Shown here one piece after another: positions 36,082 through 48,244 of a stretch of DNA of 64,000 bases. The stretch comes from Congeria kusceri (Eukaryota > Mollusca > Bivalvia > Myida > Dreissenidae): assembly GCA_027627225.1 (NCBI GenBank), contig JAPFQT010000377.1, positions 78,501-142,500 on the forward strand, in the 5' to 3' direction. Under the pieces are notes generated by a model. It worked only from the letters and a program-made list of their open reading frames with translations, did not search any database and was not told where the DNA came from. Position 1 is the first letter of the stretch. Each line of letters starts with the position of its first letter. A program made the position numbers and the translations under genes.

Positions 36082-36105
36082 CTCTACTACTACTACTACT
36101 ACTAT

Positions 36106-36138
<33 letters not shown>

Positions 36139-36140
36139 CT

Positions 36141-36191
<51 letters not shown>

Positions 36192-36197
36192 ATACCT

Positions 36198-36287
<90 letters not shown>

Positions 36288-36288
36288 T

Positions 36289-36347
<59 letters not shown>

Positions 36348-36623
36348 GTACTACTACTACTACTACTACCTCTACTACTACTACTACTATGCTACACTAA
36401 TACACCACCGTCACCACTACTACTACTACTACTGCTACCACTACTACTACTACTGCTACCACTACTACTACTACTGCTACCACTACTACTACTACTGCTA
36501 CCACTACTACTACTAATGCTACCACTGCTACTACTACTGCTACCACTACTACTACTACTGCTACCACTACTACTACTACTGCTACCACTACTACTACTAC
36601 TGCTACCACTACTACTACTACTA

Positions 36624-36667
<44 letters not shown>

Positions 36668-36692
36668 GCTACCACTACTACTACTACTGCTG

Positions 36693-36770
<78 letters not shown>

Positions 36771-36989
36771 TGCTACACTAATACACCACCGTCACCACTA
36801 CTACTACTTCTCCCAATATTACTAAAACTAACTTCTCTACCATTTCTACTCCTTCGAATATTTCTAACACCATCACTATAATTACTCCTCCGATAACTAC
36901 TAACACAATCACTGCAAATACTACTACTACTGCTACCACTACTACTACTACTACTACCACTACTACTTCTACTACTACCACTACTACTT

Positions 36990-37026
<37 letters not shown>

Positions 37027-37229
37027 CACTACTACTACCTCTACTACTACTACTACTATGCTACACTAATACACCACCGTCACCACTACTACTACTACTA
37101 CTGCTACCACTACTACTACTACTGCTACCACTACTACTACTACTGCTACCACTACTACTACTACTGCTACCACTACTACTACTACTGCTACCACTACTAC
37201 TACTACTGCTACCACTACTACTACTACTG

Positions 37230-37262
<33 letters not shown>

Positions 37263-37499
37263 TGCTACACTAATACACCACCGTCACCACTACTACTACT
37301 ACTGCTACCACTACTACTACCTCTACTACTACTACTACCTCTACTACTACTACTACTATGCTACACTAATACACCACCGTCACCACTACTACTACTACTA
37401 CTGCTACCACTACTACTACCTCTACTACTACTACTACTATGCTACACTAATACACCACCGTCACCACTACTACTACTACTGCTACCACTACTACTACCT

Positions 37500-37535
<36 letters not shown>

Positions 37536-37757
37536 TGCTACACTAATACACCACCGTCACCACTACTACTACTTCTCCCAATATTACTAAAACTAACTTC
37601 ACTACCATTTCTACTCCTTCGACTATTTCTAACACCATCACTATAATTACTCCTCCGATAATTACTAACACAATCACTGCAAATACTACTACTACTGCTA
37701 CCACTACTACTACTACTACTACTACCACTACTACTTCTACTACTACCACTACTACTT

Positions 37758-37848
<91 letters not shown>

Positions 37849-37985
37849 CACTACTAATACTACTATTTCTGCTACTACTATTACTACTACTTCTTCTTCT
37901 ACTACTACTAATTCTACTACTACTCCTCCGATTACTACTAACACAATCAGTGACAATACAACTACTACTACTACTACTACTTCTT

Positions 37986-38016
<31 letters not shown>

Positions 38017-38258
38017 CACTAACACCACCACTACTTCTACTCCTTCCACTGCAGCTACATGTAGCGCAACCAACACCTCTGCAACTATTCACCCGACCAT
38101 AACTAATGCTCCCAATACCATTAATACAGCTGCTCCGACTACTACTAACAACAACACTACCACCACAACGTCTACTTTTCTTACTACTTTTAACACAACC
38201 ACAACCACTATTACCGGTACTATTCTTTGGAATACTACTAACAGTAGTACACTTGTAA

Positions 38259-38310
<52 letters not shown>
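35570..38310 (+). repeat. ACT trinucleotide array with higher-order repeats
   Basis: Nearly all of it is (ACT)n on the + strand with interruptions. The spacer ATGCTACACTAATACACC followed by ACCGTCACC recurs at about 36390, 36769, 37057, 37261, 37360, 37438 and 37534. A longer spacer (36809-36940) is repeated almost unchanged at 37570-37700. The many long poly-Thr, poly-Leu, poly-Tyr and, antisense, poly-Val, poly-Ser frames are artefacts. Confidence 0.9.
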
Positions 38311-38341
<31 letters not shown>

Positions 38342-39000
38342 GTAATAATAGTAATAATTTACCACCACCAGAAGCATCACCACCACTGCTACTCCTGGTG
38401 GTGGTGGCGATAGTGTTAGTAATTGTCGGAGATGTGCCAGTAGTGGTTGTGTTCATATTAGTTGGAGTATTAGTAGTGATAGTGGTTGTGGTGTAAATAG
38501 GAGTCGGATGAGTAGTAGATGTTGTGATGATGGAAGTGTTAAAGGTAGTCGGATGCGAAGTAGTGGTGGTGGTGTAGGTGGTGGTGTTAGTTGTATCCGT
38601 AGGTATAGAAGTAGCGATGATGTTAATAGTAATCGGAGGAGTAGGAGTGGAGGCGGTGGTATTGTTCGTACTAGTAGGAGTAGTAGTAGTAGTAGTAGTG
38701 GTGGTGGTGGTGGTGTTAGTAGTAGTCGGAGTATATATGGCAGTTGTGTTAGTAGTAGTCGGAGGAATGGTAGTGGTGGTGTTGATGTTAGTAGTAGTAG
38801 TTGTTGTGGTGTTAGAAGTTAGAAGTAGTCATAAGAGTTGTAGTGGTGGTGACGGTGGTATAAGTAGTAGTAATAGAAGTAGTATTGGTGGTGGTGAATT
38901 TGTTAGTAGTAGCAGTAGGGGTAGTAGTGGTAGTGGTGGGGGTGTTAGTAGTAGTCGGAGTATTAGTAGTGGCGGTGGTGTTAGTAGTACAATAATTATA
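38311..39000 (-). repeat. array strand switch: AAT run, then AGT-rich tract
   Basis: After (ACT)n ends, (AAT)n runs to about 38355. A short GC-richer segment with TACCACCACCAGAAGC and its partner CCTGGTGGTGGTGGCG (about 38358-38410) can fold. From about 38460 the + strand becomes AGT/GGT-rich with repeated TAGTCGGAG. This is the reverse-complement character of the preceding 2.7 kb (which carries CTCCGA). The whole forms a large imperfect foldback. Confidence 0.75.
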
Positions 39001-39089
39001 ACAAAACAACCATTTGTACAATGTACAAATACCATATGGCCGCAAAAAAGCCGTATGAGGGGATCCATATAGTATTGTGATACTCATCT

Positions 39090-39640
39090 TTAGCATATGT
39101 TTCTTTTTGAATGCATCAAATTGGTTAACTTGCACAAGTACTAAAAATACAATTTTACGAAGGTGCGTTTTATAGCTACATGTGTGAACAGATTCCCATT
39201 ATATACACATTAAACACATTGCATTAAAAAAGAGATATATAAATCGTCATTCTAATAAAAACATGTAATCTAGTTTAGCAAGGTGATAGTAAAATGTATT
39301 ATTATAAACTGCAGCGGGCAACAATTTGATATCGCCGGCAATGTCGCCCGCTACCGCTATGTCGCCCGGGACGCAAATGATACGGGATTGTTCGGTATAA
39401 TAAAATAAATTAAAGCCTCGGTCGACAGTGTTGCCTCGGGTTGACAAGACGCACTGTCACCCTCAAGGAAGTCAATATTTATATAATATCAACATGTATA
39501 GACCCCTTCAGTAAACTGTTCTTTCAGGAAAAACTATTTTACTTATTTTGTTTTCACAAAGTGCTGCTTATACAAAAGCTACCACTAACAAATGTTGTGC
39601 TGCTGCCGATATTATTAATAATTGTTATAACTTTGTATTT
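39090..39640. other. no gene recognised; small GC-rich island
   Basis: A GC-rich patch at 39315-39375 contains GTCGCCCG twice (ATGTCGCCCGCTACC and ATGTCGCCCGGGACG) in otherwise AT-rich DNA. No gene structure is evident. Confidence 0.4.
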
Positions 39641-40195
39641 CTTGCTTCTACTACTACTACTACTACTGCTACTACTACCAGTACTACTACTACTACTACT
39701 ACTACATATTCTACTACTACTGCTACTACTTTAAGTACCACTTTACAACAACAAAATTAACAACGTCAGCTACTATTACTGCTAAAACGATTAATAAATG
39801 TACTACAGTTTCTACTACTACTACTAACTACTACTATTACTACTATGACAACAACATCAACAACAGGAACAACAAAATCATCAACAACTAAAAACATTTA
39901 CATTATATCACCACTACTGATACTACAGCTACCAATTCTGCTGATTCTGTTTTGATAATAATAATAGTAATAGTTATAATAATGATAATAATAATAATAA
40001 TATATAATGGATGCACATGTCAATACAACTGCACAGGTTCTGAAGAACAGGAATGCGGGGTGATATATACACCCCACAATTATAAAAAAAGACCACGAAG
40101 CATGACATGGTGATACGATTGTAGAAGTTTGTTTATATGAGCATTTACGCACGCTTTTAAAAACAAATAACAATATGTTAAATTAATGGGATGTC
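39640..40195 (+). repeat. ACT tracts with conserved GGGGTG/CACCCC hairpin module (copy 1)
   Basis: ACT runs lie at 39648-39730 and 39800-39845. An AATAAT-rich stretch (39955-40000) is followed by AATGCGGGGTGATATATACA and CCCCACAATTATA (about 40051-40085), then CATGACATGGTGATACGA. The GGGGTG and CACCCC arms pair around an AT core. Confidence 0.65.
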
Positions 40196-40229
40196 ACAAG
40201 AAATAATTTCAAATGTACTTTATTTATAA

Positions 40230-40495
40230 TCAACTATTGCTGCTGCTACTACTACTACTAAAACTTCTAAAACACGTTATTTAACCACTACTTCTACTAC
40301 AGCTACAAATACTGCTGATTCCAGTGCTGATTCTTATAATAATAATAATAATACAAATAATAATTATCATCATCAACGTCACCATCATCATCATTATTGT
40401 AGTAGTAGTAGTAGCAGTAGTAGTAGTAGTAGAAGTAGCAGTCGTAGTAGTAGCAGTAGTAGTAGTTGTTGTTGTTGCAGAAGGAGTAGTAGTAA

Positions 40496-40534
<39 letters not shown>

Positions 40535-40670
40535 AAGTAGTAGCAGTAGTTGAAGCAGTAGTAGCAGTAGTAATAATAGTAGTAGTAGTAGTTGTTGTTG
40601 TTGTTGCTGTTGTGGTTGTTGTTGTTGTTGTTATTATCACTTCTACTACTACTACTACTACTCTTATTAT
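40230..40670. repeat. short ACT tract, then AGT tract, then ACT
   Basis: ACT-rich sequence to about 40310 gives way to AAT, then AGT-rich (40398-40590), TTG-rich (40600-40635) and ACT again (40643-40662). It is another strand switch in the trinucleotide array on a smaller scale. Confidence 0.75.
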
Positions 40671-40859
40671 TATTATTTATTTTTATTTATTTTTTTATTA
40701 ATATCAATATATATTACACGTTTAAACGTGTTCACAATAGTGAATTTAAATCAACCCATCTAATTGCAATTGTATACATTGTATACGGAACTCTTTTAAC
40801 ATGGTACATTTCATGGATGGTTCAAATTGAAAGAAGGCATCTAGTGTGGAAAAGAAATT

Positions 40860-41000
40860 AGAACGCCAGTTTAACGGGCATCAATTATACTGTTATGTTG
40901 TGTAACAGGTCAGCTGCTACGATCATGCCAAGGTTGATATATGGGGGTTTGGTTGGCAGTATGGCCATTTAATTGAAAGATTAATGCGTGCAACCACTGT
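40860..41000 (+). repeat. conserved head module (copy 2)
   Basis: Contains ATGCCAAGGTTGATATATGG (40925-40944) and ATGGCCATTTAATTGAAAG. An ACT array begins about 60 bp further on, in the same orientation as copy 1. Confidence 0.6.
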
Positions 41001-41054
41001 GCGGTTTAGTTACTGTATTTAAGAAATCGCTGAAACTTATTTAAGCTGTTTTAT

Positions 41055-41098
41055 TGCAAAATACTACTACTCTTGAATTTTATTTGCACTACCAACAT

Positions 41099-41129
<31 letters not shown>

Positions 41130-41130
41130 G

Positions 41131-41190
<60 letters not shown>

Positions 41191-41196
41191 TTACTT

Positions 41197-41239
<43 letters not shown>

Positions 41240-41474
41240 AATAAGTTTTAATACTAATCAAGAACAACTTTTACTGTTAGTACTACTAGCGGAACTACTG
41301 CTACTGCAACAACTGCTTCTCTTAATAATAATAATAATAAATGATAAGGCTCTCATGAACCGAAATGCGGGATGTTATATATCAATATATACACCCCACA
41401 ATTATAAGACCAAGAAGTATGACATGATGGTACGAGTACAAAATATTATTGTTTGCTACCATTATTATTATTAT

Positions 41475-41526
<52 letters not shown>

Positions 41527-41580
41527 GCTACTACTACTACTACTACTACTGCTGCTACTACTACTACTTCTTCTACAAGT
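41055..41580 (+). repeat. ACT arrays flanking hairpin module (copy 2)
   Basis: ACT runs lie at 41099-41238 and 41475-41565. Between them are AATAATAATAAATGATAAGG, GCGGGATGTTATATATC, ATATACACCCCACAATTATA and GCATGA-like sequence ending GTACGAG (41369-41440). The order AAT run, hairpin module, GTACGA, ACT run is the same as at 40.0 and 41.8 kb. Confidence 0.75.
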
Positions 41581-41699
41581 TGTACTACTAAACCTCAACA
41601 ACCTTTACAATTATTTCTACTAAAACTTATAGTGCAACGACAGCTACTGCCTCTACTGCTTCAACTGCTGCTGTTTCAACTTCTTATAGTAACACTTAT

Positions 41700-42013
41700 A
41701 ATACTACTACTACTAATAATAATAATAATAATTATAATAAAATAATAATAATACTAATAATAATTTAAGATGAGAATAAAAAATGATAAGGCTCCCATGA
41801 ACGGGAAATGCGGGGTGATTCATATAAATATATACATCCACAATTGTAATATAAGATCAAGAAGCATGACCCGGTGGTACGAGTACTACTACTTTTACTG
41901 CTACTTCTGCTGCTGCTGCTGCGGTTACTACTACTACTTATACTACTACTACTGCTGTTACTGCTGCTGCTGCTTTCGTTTCTTCTTCTATTTTACTACT
42001 ACTACTGCTACTG

Positions 42014-42053
<40 letters not shown>

Positions 42054-42068
42054 AACAACAACTACTAT

Positions 42069-42104
<36 letters not shown>

Positions 42105-42112
42105 AGCTGCTG

Positions 42113-42145
<33 letters not shown>

Positions 42146-42340
42146 ATTCTTATACTACTACTACTACTACTACTTCTATTACTACTATTACTACTGATAC
42201 TACTGATACTACTAATACTACTGCATCAACAACAACTACAACTACTACAACTACTACTACTGCTACTACTACTACTACTACTACTGCTGCTGATGCAACT
42301 GCTACTGCTACTACTACTACTACTACTACTAATACTGCTG

Positions 42341-42379
<39 letters not shown>

Positions 42380-42484
42380 GTACAATTACAACTACTAGAG
42401 CTACTACTACTACTACTGCTACTACTTCTGCTGCTGCAGCTGCTATTACTACTACTGCTACTACTACTACTTGTACTACTACTG

Positions 42485-42582
<98 letters not shown>

Positions 42583-42932
42583 GCTGCTTCTACTACTACT
42601 ACTACTACTATTACTACTACTACTACTACTGCTACTACTTCTACTACTTCTACTACTTCTACTACTACTACTACTACTACTACTATTACTACAACTACTA
42701 ATACTACTACTTCTAATACTACTACTACTACTACTTCTACTACTACTACTTCTACTACTACTACTGCTACTACTACTACTGCTTCTACTACTACTGTTAC
42801 TACTACTACTACTATTGTTACTGCCAATGTTGCTTCTGCTCTGCAGCTGCTACTACTACCACTTCCACTACTACTACTGCTATTACTACTACTACTACTA
42901 CTCCAAAAAAGCACTATTAATAGTAGTAGTAG

Positions 42933-42982
<50 letters not shown>

Positions 42983-43010
42983 GTAGTAGTATTATTACTC
43001 CGAATATTAC
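41700..43010 (+). repeat. ACT array with hairpin module (copy 3)
   Basis: AATAATAATAATTATAATAA precedes GGGAAATGCGGGGTGATTCA and ATATACATCCACAATTGTAA (about 41801-41850), then CATGACCCGGTGGTACGAGT. About 1.1 kb of interrupted (ACT)n follows. The longest open frame in the window (427 codons, poly-Thr) lies here and is translation of the repeat. Confidence 0.85.
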
Positions 43011-43014
43011 TAAC

Positions 43015-43335
43015 ACTACCACAGCTACGTCTACCTCTGCGAATGATACCTGAACTACCACTACTACTATTTATACAATATTGCTAACACTACCACCAGT
43101 ACTACTTCTACTACTCCGAATAATACTAACACTACCACAGCTACGTCTACCCCTGCGAATGATACCTGAACTACCACTACTACTATTTATACAATATTGC
43201 TAACACTACCACCATTACTACTTCTACTACTCCGAATAATACTAACACTACCACAGCTACGTCTACCCCTGCGAATGATACCTGAACTACCGCTACTACT
43301 ATTTAAAGAATGTTGCTAACACTACCACCACTACT
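43015..43335 (+). repeat. 116-bp tandem repeat, about three copies, within ACT-like sequence
   Basis: GCGAATGATACCTGAACTAC recurs with GAAT at 43041, 43157 and 43273, an exact 116-bp period. Each unit contains CCACAGCTACGTCTACC and ATACAATATTGCTAACAC. Degenerate ACT/CCAC-rich sequence continues to about 43740. Confidence 0.85.
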
Positions 43336-43770
43336 ACTTCTACTACTCCGAATAATACTAACACTTTCACCACTTTCGCTTCTATTACTTCTTCGAATAC
43401 TAACACTACCACCACAACACCTGTTATGTGTACCCTTCTAAAATATACTAACACTTCCACCGTCACAATTCCTCATATGAATACTACTAACACTACCAAA
43501 ACCACAACTACTCCTCCTCTGATGAGAAATAAAACTACCATAACCACTACCATAACCACTACTATTCTTACGACAACCAATACCGCTTCCACTAAGACAA
43601 GTACTACAGGTACTAACGATTCTAAAAAAACGTATACTCATTTAAATATAACTACCACTGCTATCATCATTGCTACTTTTCTAAATTTCGAACTACTACC
43701 AACACCGCATGAATCACCATTACTACAACTGCTCCTACAACGTTTACTACTAAGGCTGAACAAAGTAAAG

Positions 43771-45426
43771 AATTTTTCTCAGGCAGCACTGCAACGTGTT
43801 TTATGTCACGCCGCAAATTTGATTTAATGCCAAATTTTACGATCGCACCCCGGTTTTAAAGCAGCAGTCCAGAAATATGTTAAGAACAAGATTCTGTGTT
43901 TGATAAACACACATGCCCCCGGTTGGTGCTGGATAGACCATTTCTTAGTCCAAATTAGGTCAAGGTCAAGGTCAAAGTGGAGTTGGGTGATATGGGTGGA
44001 TTGGGGATGGTCATAAACAACAACTGTGTAAGTATCCAAGTGTTGTACCAAGTGGTGTTGGTGCTAGACGAAATGGTAAAATCTAGTTAACCAAGAAACA
44101 GCCCATTTGAATTATTCTAAATGCAAATTAGGTCAAGGTCAAGGTCAAAGTGGAGTTGGGTGATATGGGTGGATAGGGAATGGTCATAAACAACAACTGT
44201 TTAAGTATCCAAGTATTGTAGTAAGAGGTGTTGGTGCTAGACGAAACGGTAAAATCTACTTAACCTTGTCACGGACGGACGGACGGACGAACGAAAGGAC
44301 GGACGGACAGGACAATCACTGTATGCCTCTCGCATCAAGATGCCGGGTGCATAAAAAAAAACTTTACAGAAATAATTTCTAATAGGAATGTTACCTATCA
44401 AAATACAGAAAAAAAAACATTGACATCGGTGCAATAACAACGTTTTGATAACTTTCTGTCGTCTATTTTCTGTATGCGATAACTGGTGATGCCTCCGCAT
44501 GGAATGAACAAGCATTTTCATTATAATTGTATATTTCGTTCGAACCAAGCGCTTTTGAACAAAGAATGTATATAATGCCTTTCGTAAATAAGAAACAGAT
44601 TTCAGATAAATAAACATCATAAAGTTTCATACGAACTATTTCTAAATTGCGATGTTTTAAATTATGTTTTATAGACAGCGGCTTTACACTAATCTACATT
44701 TTAACTTTGCGGAATAAGGGTAACAATTTCGGTATTTTCAGCAACTTTCTTCCATCTGATTTAATATTATCTGATATACACAAATTGTGAAATTATGTTT
44801 AAATCTCAACTTATAAAAAAAATGTCATATCCGATGCGGAATATTTATAAATATCGTCTAATTGTTAATTTCAACTTTTTTCGTAGACGGATTTGTTTGT
44901 TTAACAGCATTCCATATTTTTAAAAGAAAATCTGTGTCAATAAGTTTATGGAAACGAACGAAAATTCCAGTCGCATTGACAAGTGTTGCAGTATACTAGG
45001 GTTTTCCTTTCCAAGAATTGTTGGTGATTTTTTTTGGCAAAAATAATTCCTATTTTTTACAGTAATAAAAATATGAATTATGTAACATTCTAATAGATGG
45101 ACTTCTATGTTGATGGTATATCAATTTGAAGGCACTTATGTTATTTATGAAGATTCAAATTTATTGCCTTTTTACGTCTGCTTGCTTAAATAACCGTATG
45201 TAGCATGAGCAAATAATAAATCTATATTTTGAATTTATAAAAAGGTATATTGTTGTACTAATTAAAATTGACTTTAATCTGTACTTATTTACTTATTTAA
45301 ATAAGTCATTACTTAGTGCCCCTAGAAAAGAGTAGAAGAAAAAGAAAAAAAATACTTCAATAAAAAAAGCGCCCTCCCTCATCATGTTTTAGGAAAAGGT
45401 GCCTGAGAAACAATTCAGTAACTTTT
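43771..45426. mobile_element. TIR element, copy 2, interrupted by a nested array element
   Basis: It is related to 6315-7474 over its length. The ends are TTTCTCAGGCAGCACTGC near 43775 and GGTGCCTGAGAAACAATTC near 45409-45426. The extra length is due to the insert at about 43885-44352. The order and spacing of conserved blocks match copy 1 (AACTGGTGATG, CAAGCGCTTTTGAACAA, AATAAGAAACAGATTTC, CGCCCTCCCTCAT). Confidence 0.75.
43885..44352 (-). mobile_element. nested hairpin-bounded array element (minus strand)
   Basis: On the minus strand the 5' end is a T-run, ATGCACCCG and the palindrome GCATCTTGATGC (44332-44343), followed by (GTCC)n at about 44272-44310. Two monomers follow with a 173-bp period (AATTAGGTCAAGG at 43953 and 44126). 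The 3' end is a perfect hairpin TGTGTTT-ATC-AAACACA (43895-43911), then GAATCTTGTT (ending at 43885). Comparing this TIR element with its uninterrupted copy fixes both boundaries to within a few bases. Confidence 0.75.
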
Positions 45427-45429
45427 GTT

Positions 45430-46120
45430 ACCTAACATACCACCACCTCCTCTGCTAAAATTCTGGCTTTTACTAACACTAATATCACAATCATTACTTA
45501 TTCTCCTCCGACTACAACAAATAGTATAAGTATCTGAAGTAGTAATACTAATAATAGTTAGAGATATATTAAGACATGGTATTTACAACGATTGTATACA
45601 ACTTAATTTAATTTATTCCGATATTTCATAAATTTATGTATAAAAGTAAGCTTTTATTGCGAGTTCATGATTATTTTTCCGCTAGTTTGCTGTTTCAAAT
45701 TTTAAACACACAGTTATAAATATTCCAAAAAAACCTTCCGCAAGTTCACTGCACAGACAGCAGCAAACGTGTCAAGACTTGATATATGACCATTAAAAAT
45801 CCCAATGGAGCCATTTAATTTCGCGGCATAATAATACTAATGAAGGCTAACGGAACAATCGGGCAATACACATCAAAATATCCCCTACTAACTAGAACTC
45901 TAATATCTTTTACATTTAGTACCACTGGCATAAGTTTACAACTACTACTACAACAAAAGGCAACAACAACCACTGCTTCTAATAGTACTACTGCTACAAC
46001 TGCAATTGATGCCACTGCAACTTTTTGAGCTGTTGGTGAAAATAGTACTAAAAGTACGCCTGTTACAACTACAACTACATACTATACATACTACTTTCAC
46101 TACATTAATAATATTAAAAA
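45430..46120 (+). repeat. degenerate ACT-associated sequence with head module (copy 3)
   Basis: Contains the head-module phrases AAGACTTGATATATGACCAT (45774-45793), GCCATTTAATTTCGCGGC and GCAATACACATCAAAATATC. A weak ACT/CAACAA-rich tract follows at 45935-46080. No gene was found. Confidence 0.5.
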
Positions 46121-46838
46121 CTATTTAATTATTATTATACATAAGACAGCCACCAATAATAATTAAGCAGTATAAATACTGGTCGTTATACTTTAAATAT
46201 ATACACCATAAAATTATGTTAAACGTTCGGACACGGTTCAGATAAACGATTGGGTGAGGTTTTCAAATAAAATGATTGGGTCAAGTTTAAATAAGTATAT
46301 GGTTCAATAATTGTGATGACATATTTTGTGATATCCTTATGGCTAGATCCTTTATGCTAGATGTTAAATACTGTTATAAAAGTATAAAAAATATATTATA
46401 ATTTTGGTATAATAAGTAGTATTTGCAACGTTATTATTATAATTAGTGTTTGTAAATCATTACAATAATGACTAAAACATGACTTCTTTAAAATTGAAAG
46501 TTATTAGACTGATTTCAAAGAATAATATCTCAGTTATTAAATCCACGTTTGCTGTACCTAAACTTGACGTACATTTGTTACATAATGGTAGTAAATAATT
46601 AAAAGCATATTTTAAATTTTACTAAATCAAGCGTGATATTGCGTAAAATACGTTATGTAATTTATCTTGATAGTTCCACAATTCTAAGGTATACAATCAA
46701 AATAAGGGAATTTTTTATTTGGAGAAGACACATTTGTTCTTAAAAATAAATATTCGTACACAAATTAACTAAATATTTTTAACTTGCTGATTTACTTATT
46801 TTCAGCATGCGTCTATAAAAGCAAATATTTGTATTATA
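46121..46838. other. no gene recognised
   Basis: AT-rich sequence with no conserved repeat, exon or RNA signal that I can support. Confidence 0.4.
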
Positions 46839-47085
46839 GTGTCACCCCTCGCGATTAAGGGCCAGCCTGTTTTGACTTATGATACACCTTTACTTATGAA
46901 CATCATTACTCCCGAGTCCTATTGTATATGCCGCGCGCTTATCAGGAAGGCAATCGGAGCCCCTTCATTTAACCAACTGCTGGGTAGGCAATCGGCCATA
47001 TCAGAACAAGCCCTGTTTGAGACTCGAACCTTCGACCTCCCGATACATAGGATAACGCCCTAACGACTAGGGCAATAGGACAAAG
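46839..47085 (-). mobile_element. tRNA-derived SINE
   Basis: Read on the minus strand from about 47082: GTCCTATTGCCCTAGTCG then TTAGGGC is an A-box/D-arm (about 47056-47075), and AGGTTCGAGTCTC is a B-box (about 47019-47031). A non-tRNA body extends to about 46840. The acceptor stem does not close well, so this is a tRNA-derived head, not a tRNA gene. The plus-strand open frame here is incidental. Confidence 0.55.
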
Positions 47086-47600
47086 AGACGGCCATAGAGC
47101 TATATTACATAATATCATAAAATAGGCCACATATCATGCATCTGCTAGATGCTATGGTTATGTCTAACGAACATGAATGTAACATGCTTACTTAAACCGC
47201 ATGTACACTGGGTGTCACTTATTTTACGTAGGTAAGAAATTATGTCCGCTAAGGCGTTATTTAGGCATTGAATTGACAATGTTAACATTTACTATGAATC
47301 ATGTTCATATTATATTCAACATCATCGTATAATGTCCAAAGAAAATAGACACTGTAATGTACGGTACTGTATGGTTTTAGGCATTTCTATAAAATGAAAA
47401 TCTTGTATGTGAATCTTAAAAATATAAGTTCAATATTTAAGCATATGTGGTTGCTTTTTAAGGGTATCACAAAAGAATACGATATAATACTTGTATTTGA
47501 TACTTGTAATAAACATGCCAAACTTTAACTTAACATATTGCGTTCAACCTTCTACAAAAAACACTTTACAAAACACTTGACAAAACAATTTACGTTCGTA
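47086..47600. other. no gene recognised
   Basis: AT-rich sequence with nothing identifiable on either strand. Confidence 0.4.
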
Positions 47601-47609
47601 CCCCGTGAA

Positions 47610-47780
47610 AGTTTAACATAATTGTGGGGTAAATATATTTAATATAAAACACCCCGCATTTTCAGTGATCAACAGCAAACATATAGTTAATTGCATCCGG
47701 ATTAGCTGAAGTTAATACAGATGTTGAACTAATATACTAACAGTATCAATGGCAGTAGTAGTAGTGTTAGTACTAGTATT
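47610..47780 (-). repeat. hairpin module (minus orientation) next to an AGT remnant
   Basis: ATTGTGGGGTAAATATATT then AACACCCCGCATTTTCAGTG (about 47619-47667) is the inverse of the modules at 40-42 kb. A short AGT tract (GGCAGTAGTAGTAGTG) follows near 47750. So module orientation and trinucleotide strand are inverted together. Confidence 0.55.
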
Positions 47781-47959
47781 TATTTATTTTTTGTAGATGG
47801 TGTTGTTGGTGGTGATGTATTGTATACAAGAGCTGTCGGAGGAAAGCGCGCTCGACTTTTCTTGTGCTTGTCAGAGTTACTGGCTAATACAAGAAACATG
47901 GAAATTCCACGAAAACCAAAATTTCAAACGAAATGCATTAAAGTCAGCACATCAATATA

Positions 47960-48240
47960 ATTTTTAGTAATGGTAAAATTAACTTTGACCCCACCCACCC
48001 CAAATGCAATCCCAAGCGAGGTCTCGATATAAGGTATATATGAATCAATTTTCATTAAAATATCTCAATGCGTTCTCAAGCGGAAACCATTTTTCTAATT
48101 TTATTAACAGTGACCTTGACCCCACCCACCCCATATTCAATTCCACGCCAGGTCTCGATATAAGATAACTATGTATTAAGTTTCATTAAAATATCTCTAT
48201 GCGTTCTCAAGTTATTGAGCGGAAACAATTTTTCTATTTT
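47960..48240 (-). repeat. inverted fragment of the 145-bp array
   Basis: Two monomers appear in reverse: TGACCCCACCCACCCCA, CCAAGCGAGGTCTCGATATA, TTTCATTAAAATATCTC and TGCGTTCTCAAG. It abuts the 5' end of the LINE endonuclease fragment. Confidence 0.7.
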
Positions 48241-48244
48241 TAGT

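Noticed and set aside
36380..37560. Regularly spaced repeats resembling a CRISPR array
   Set aside because: The spacers are themselves simple ACT repeats of variable length, the genome is clearly eukaryotic, and there are no cas genes.
41770..43053. A 427-codon open frame (poly-Thr with Ala and Ser) and many other long homopolymer frames at 35.7-43 kb, 58.7-59.0 kb and 61.6-62.5 kb
   Set aside because: They are readings of ACT/AGT trinucleotide arrays, open in several frames and both strands at once, with no start context, splice sites or non-repeat domain.
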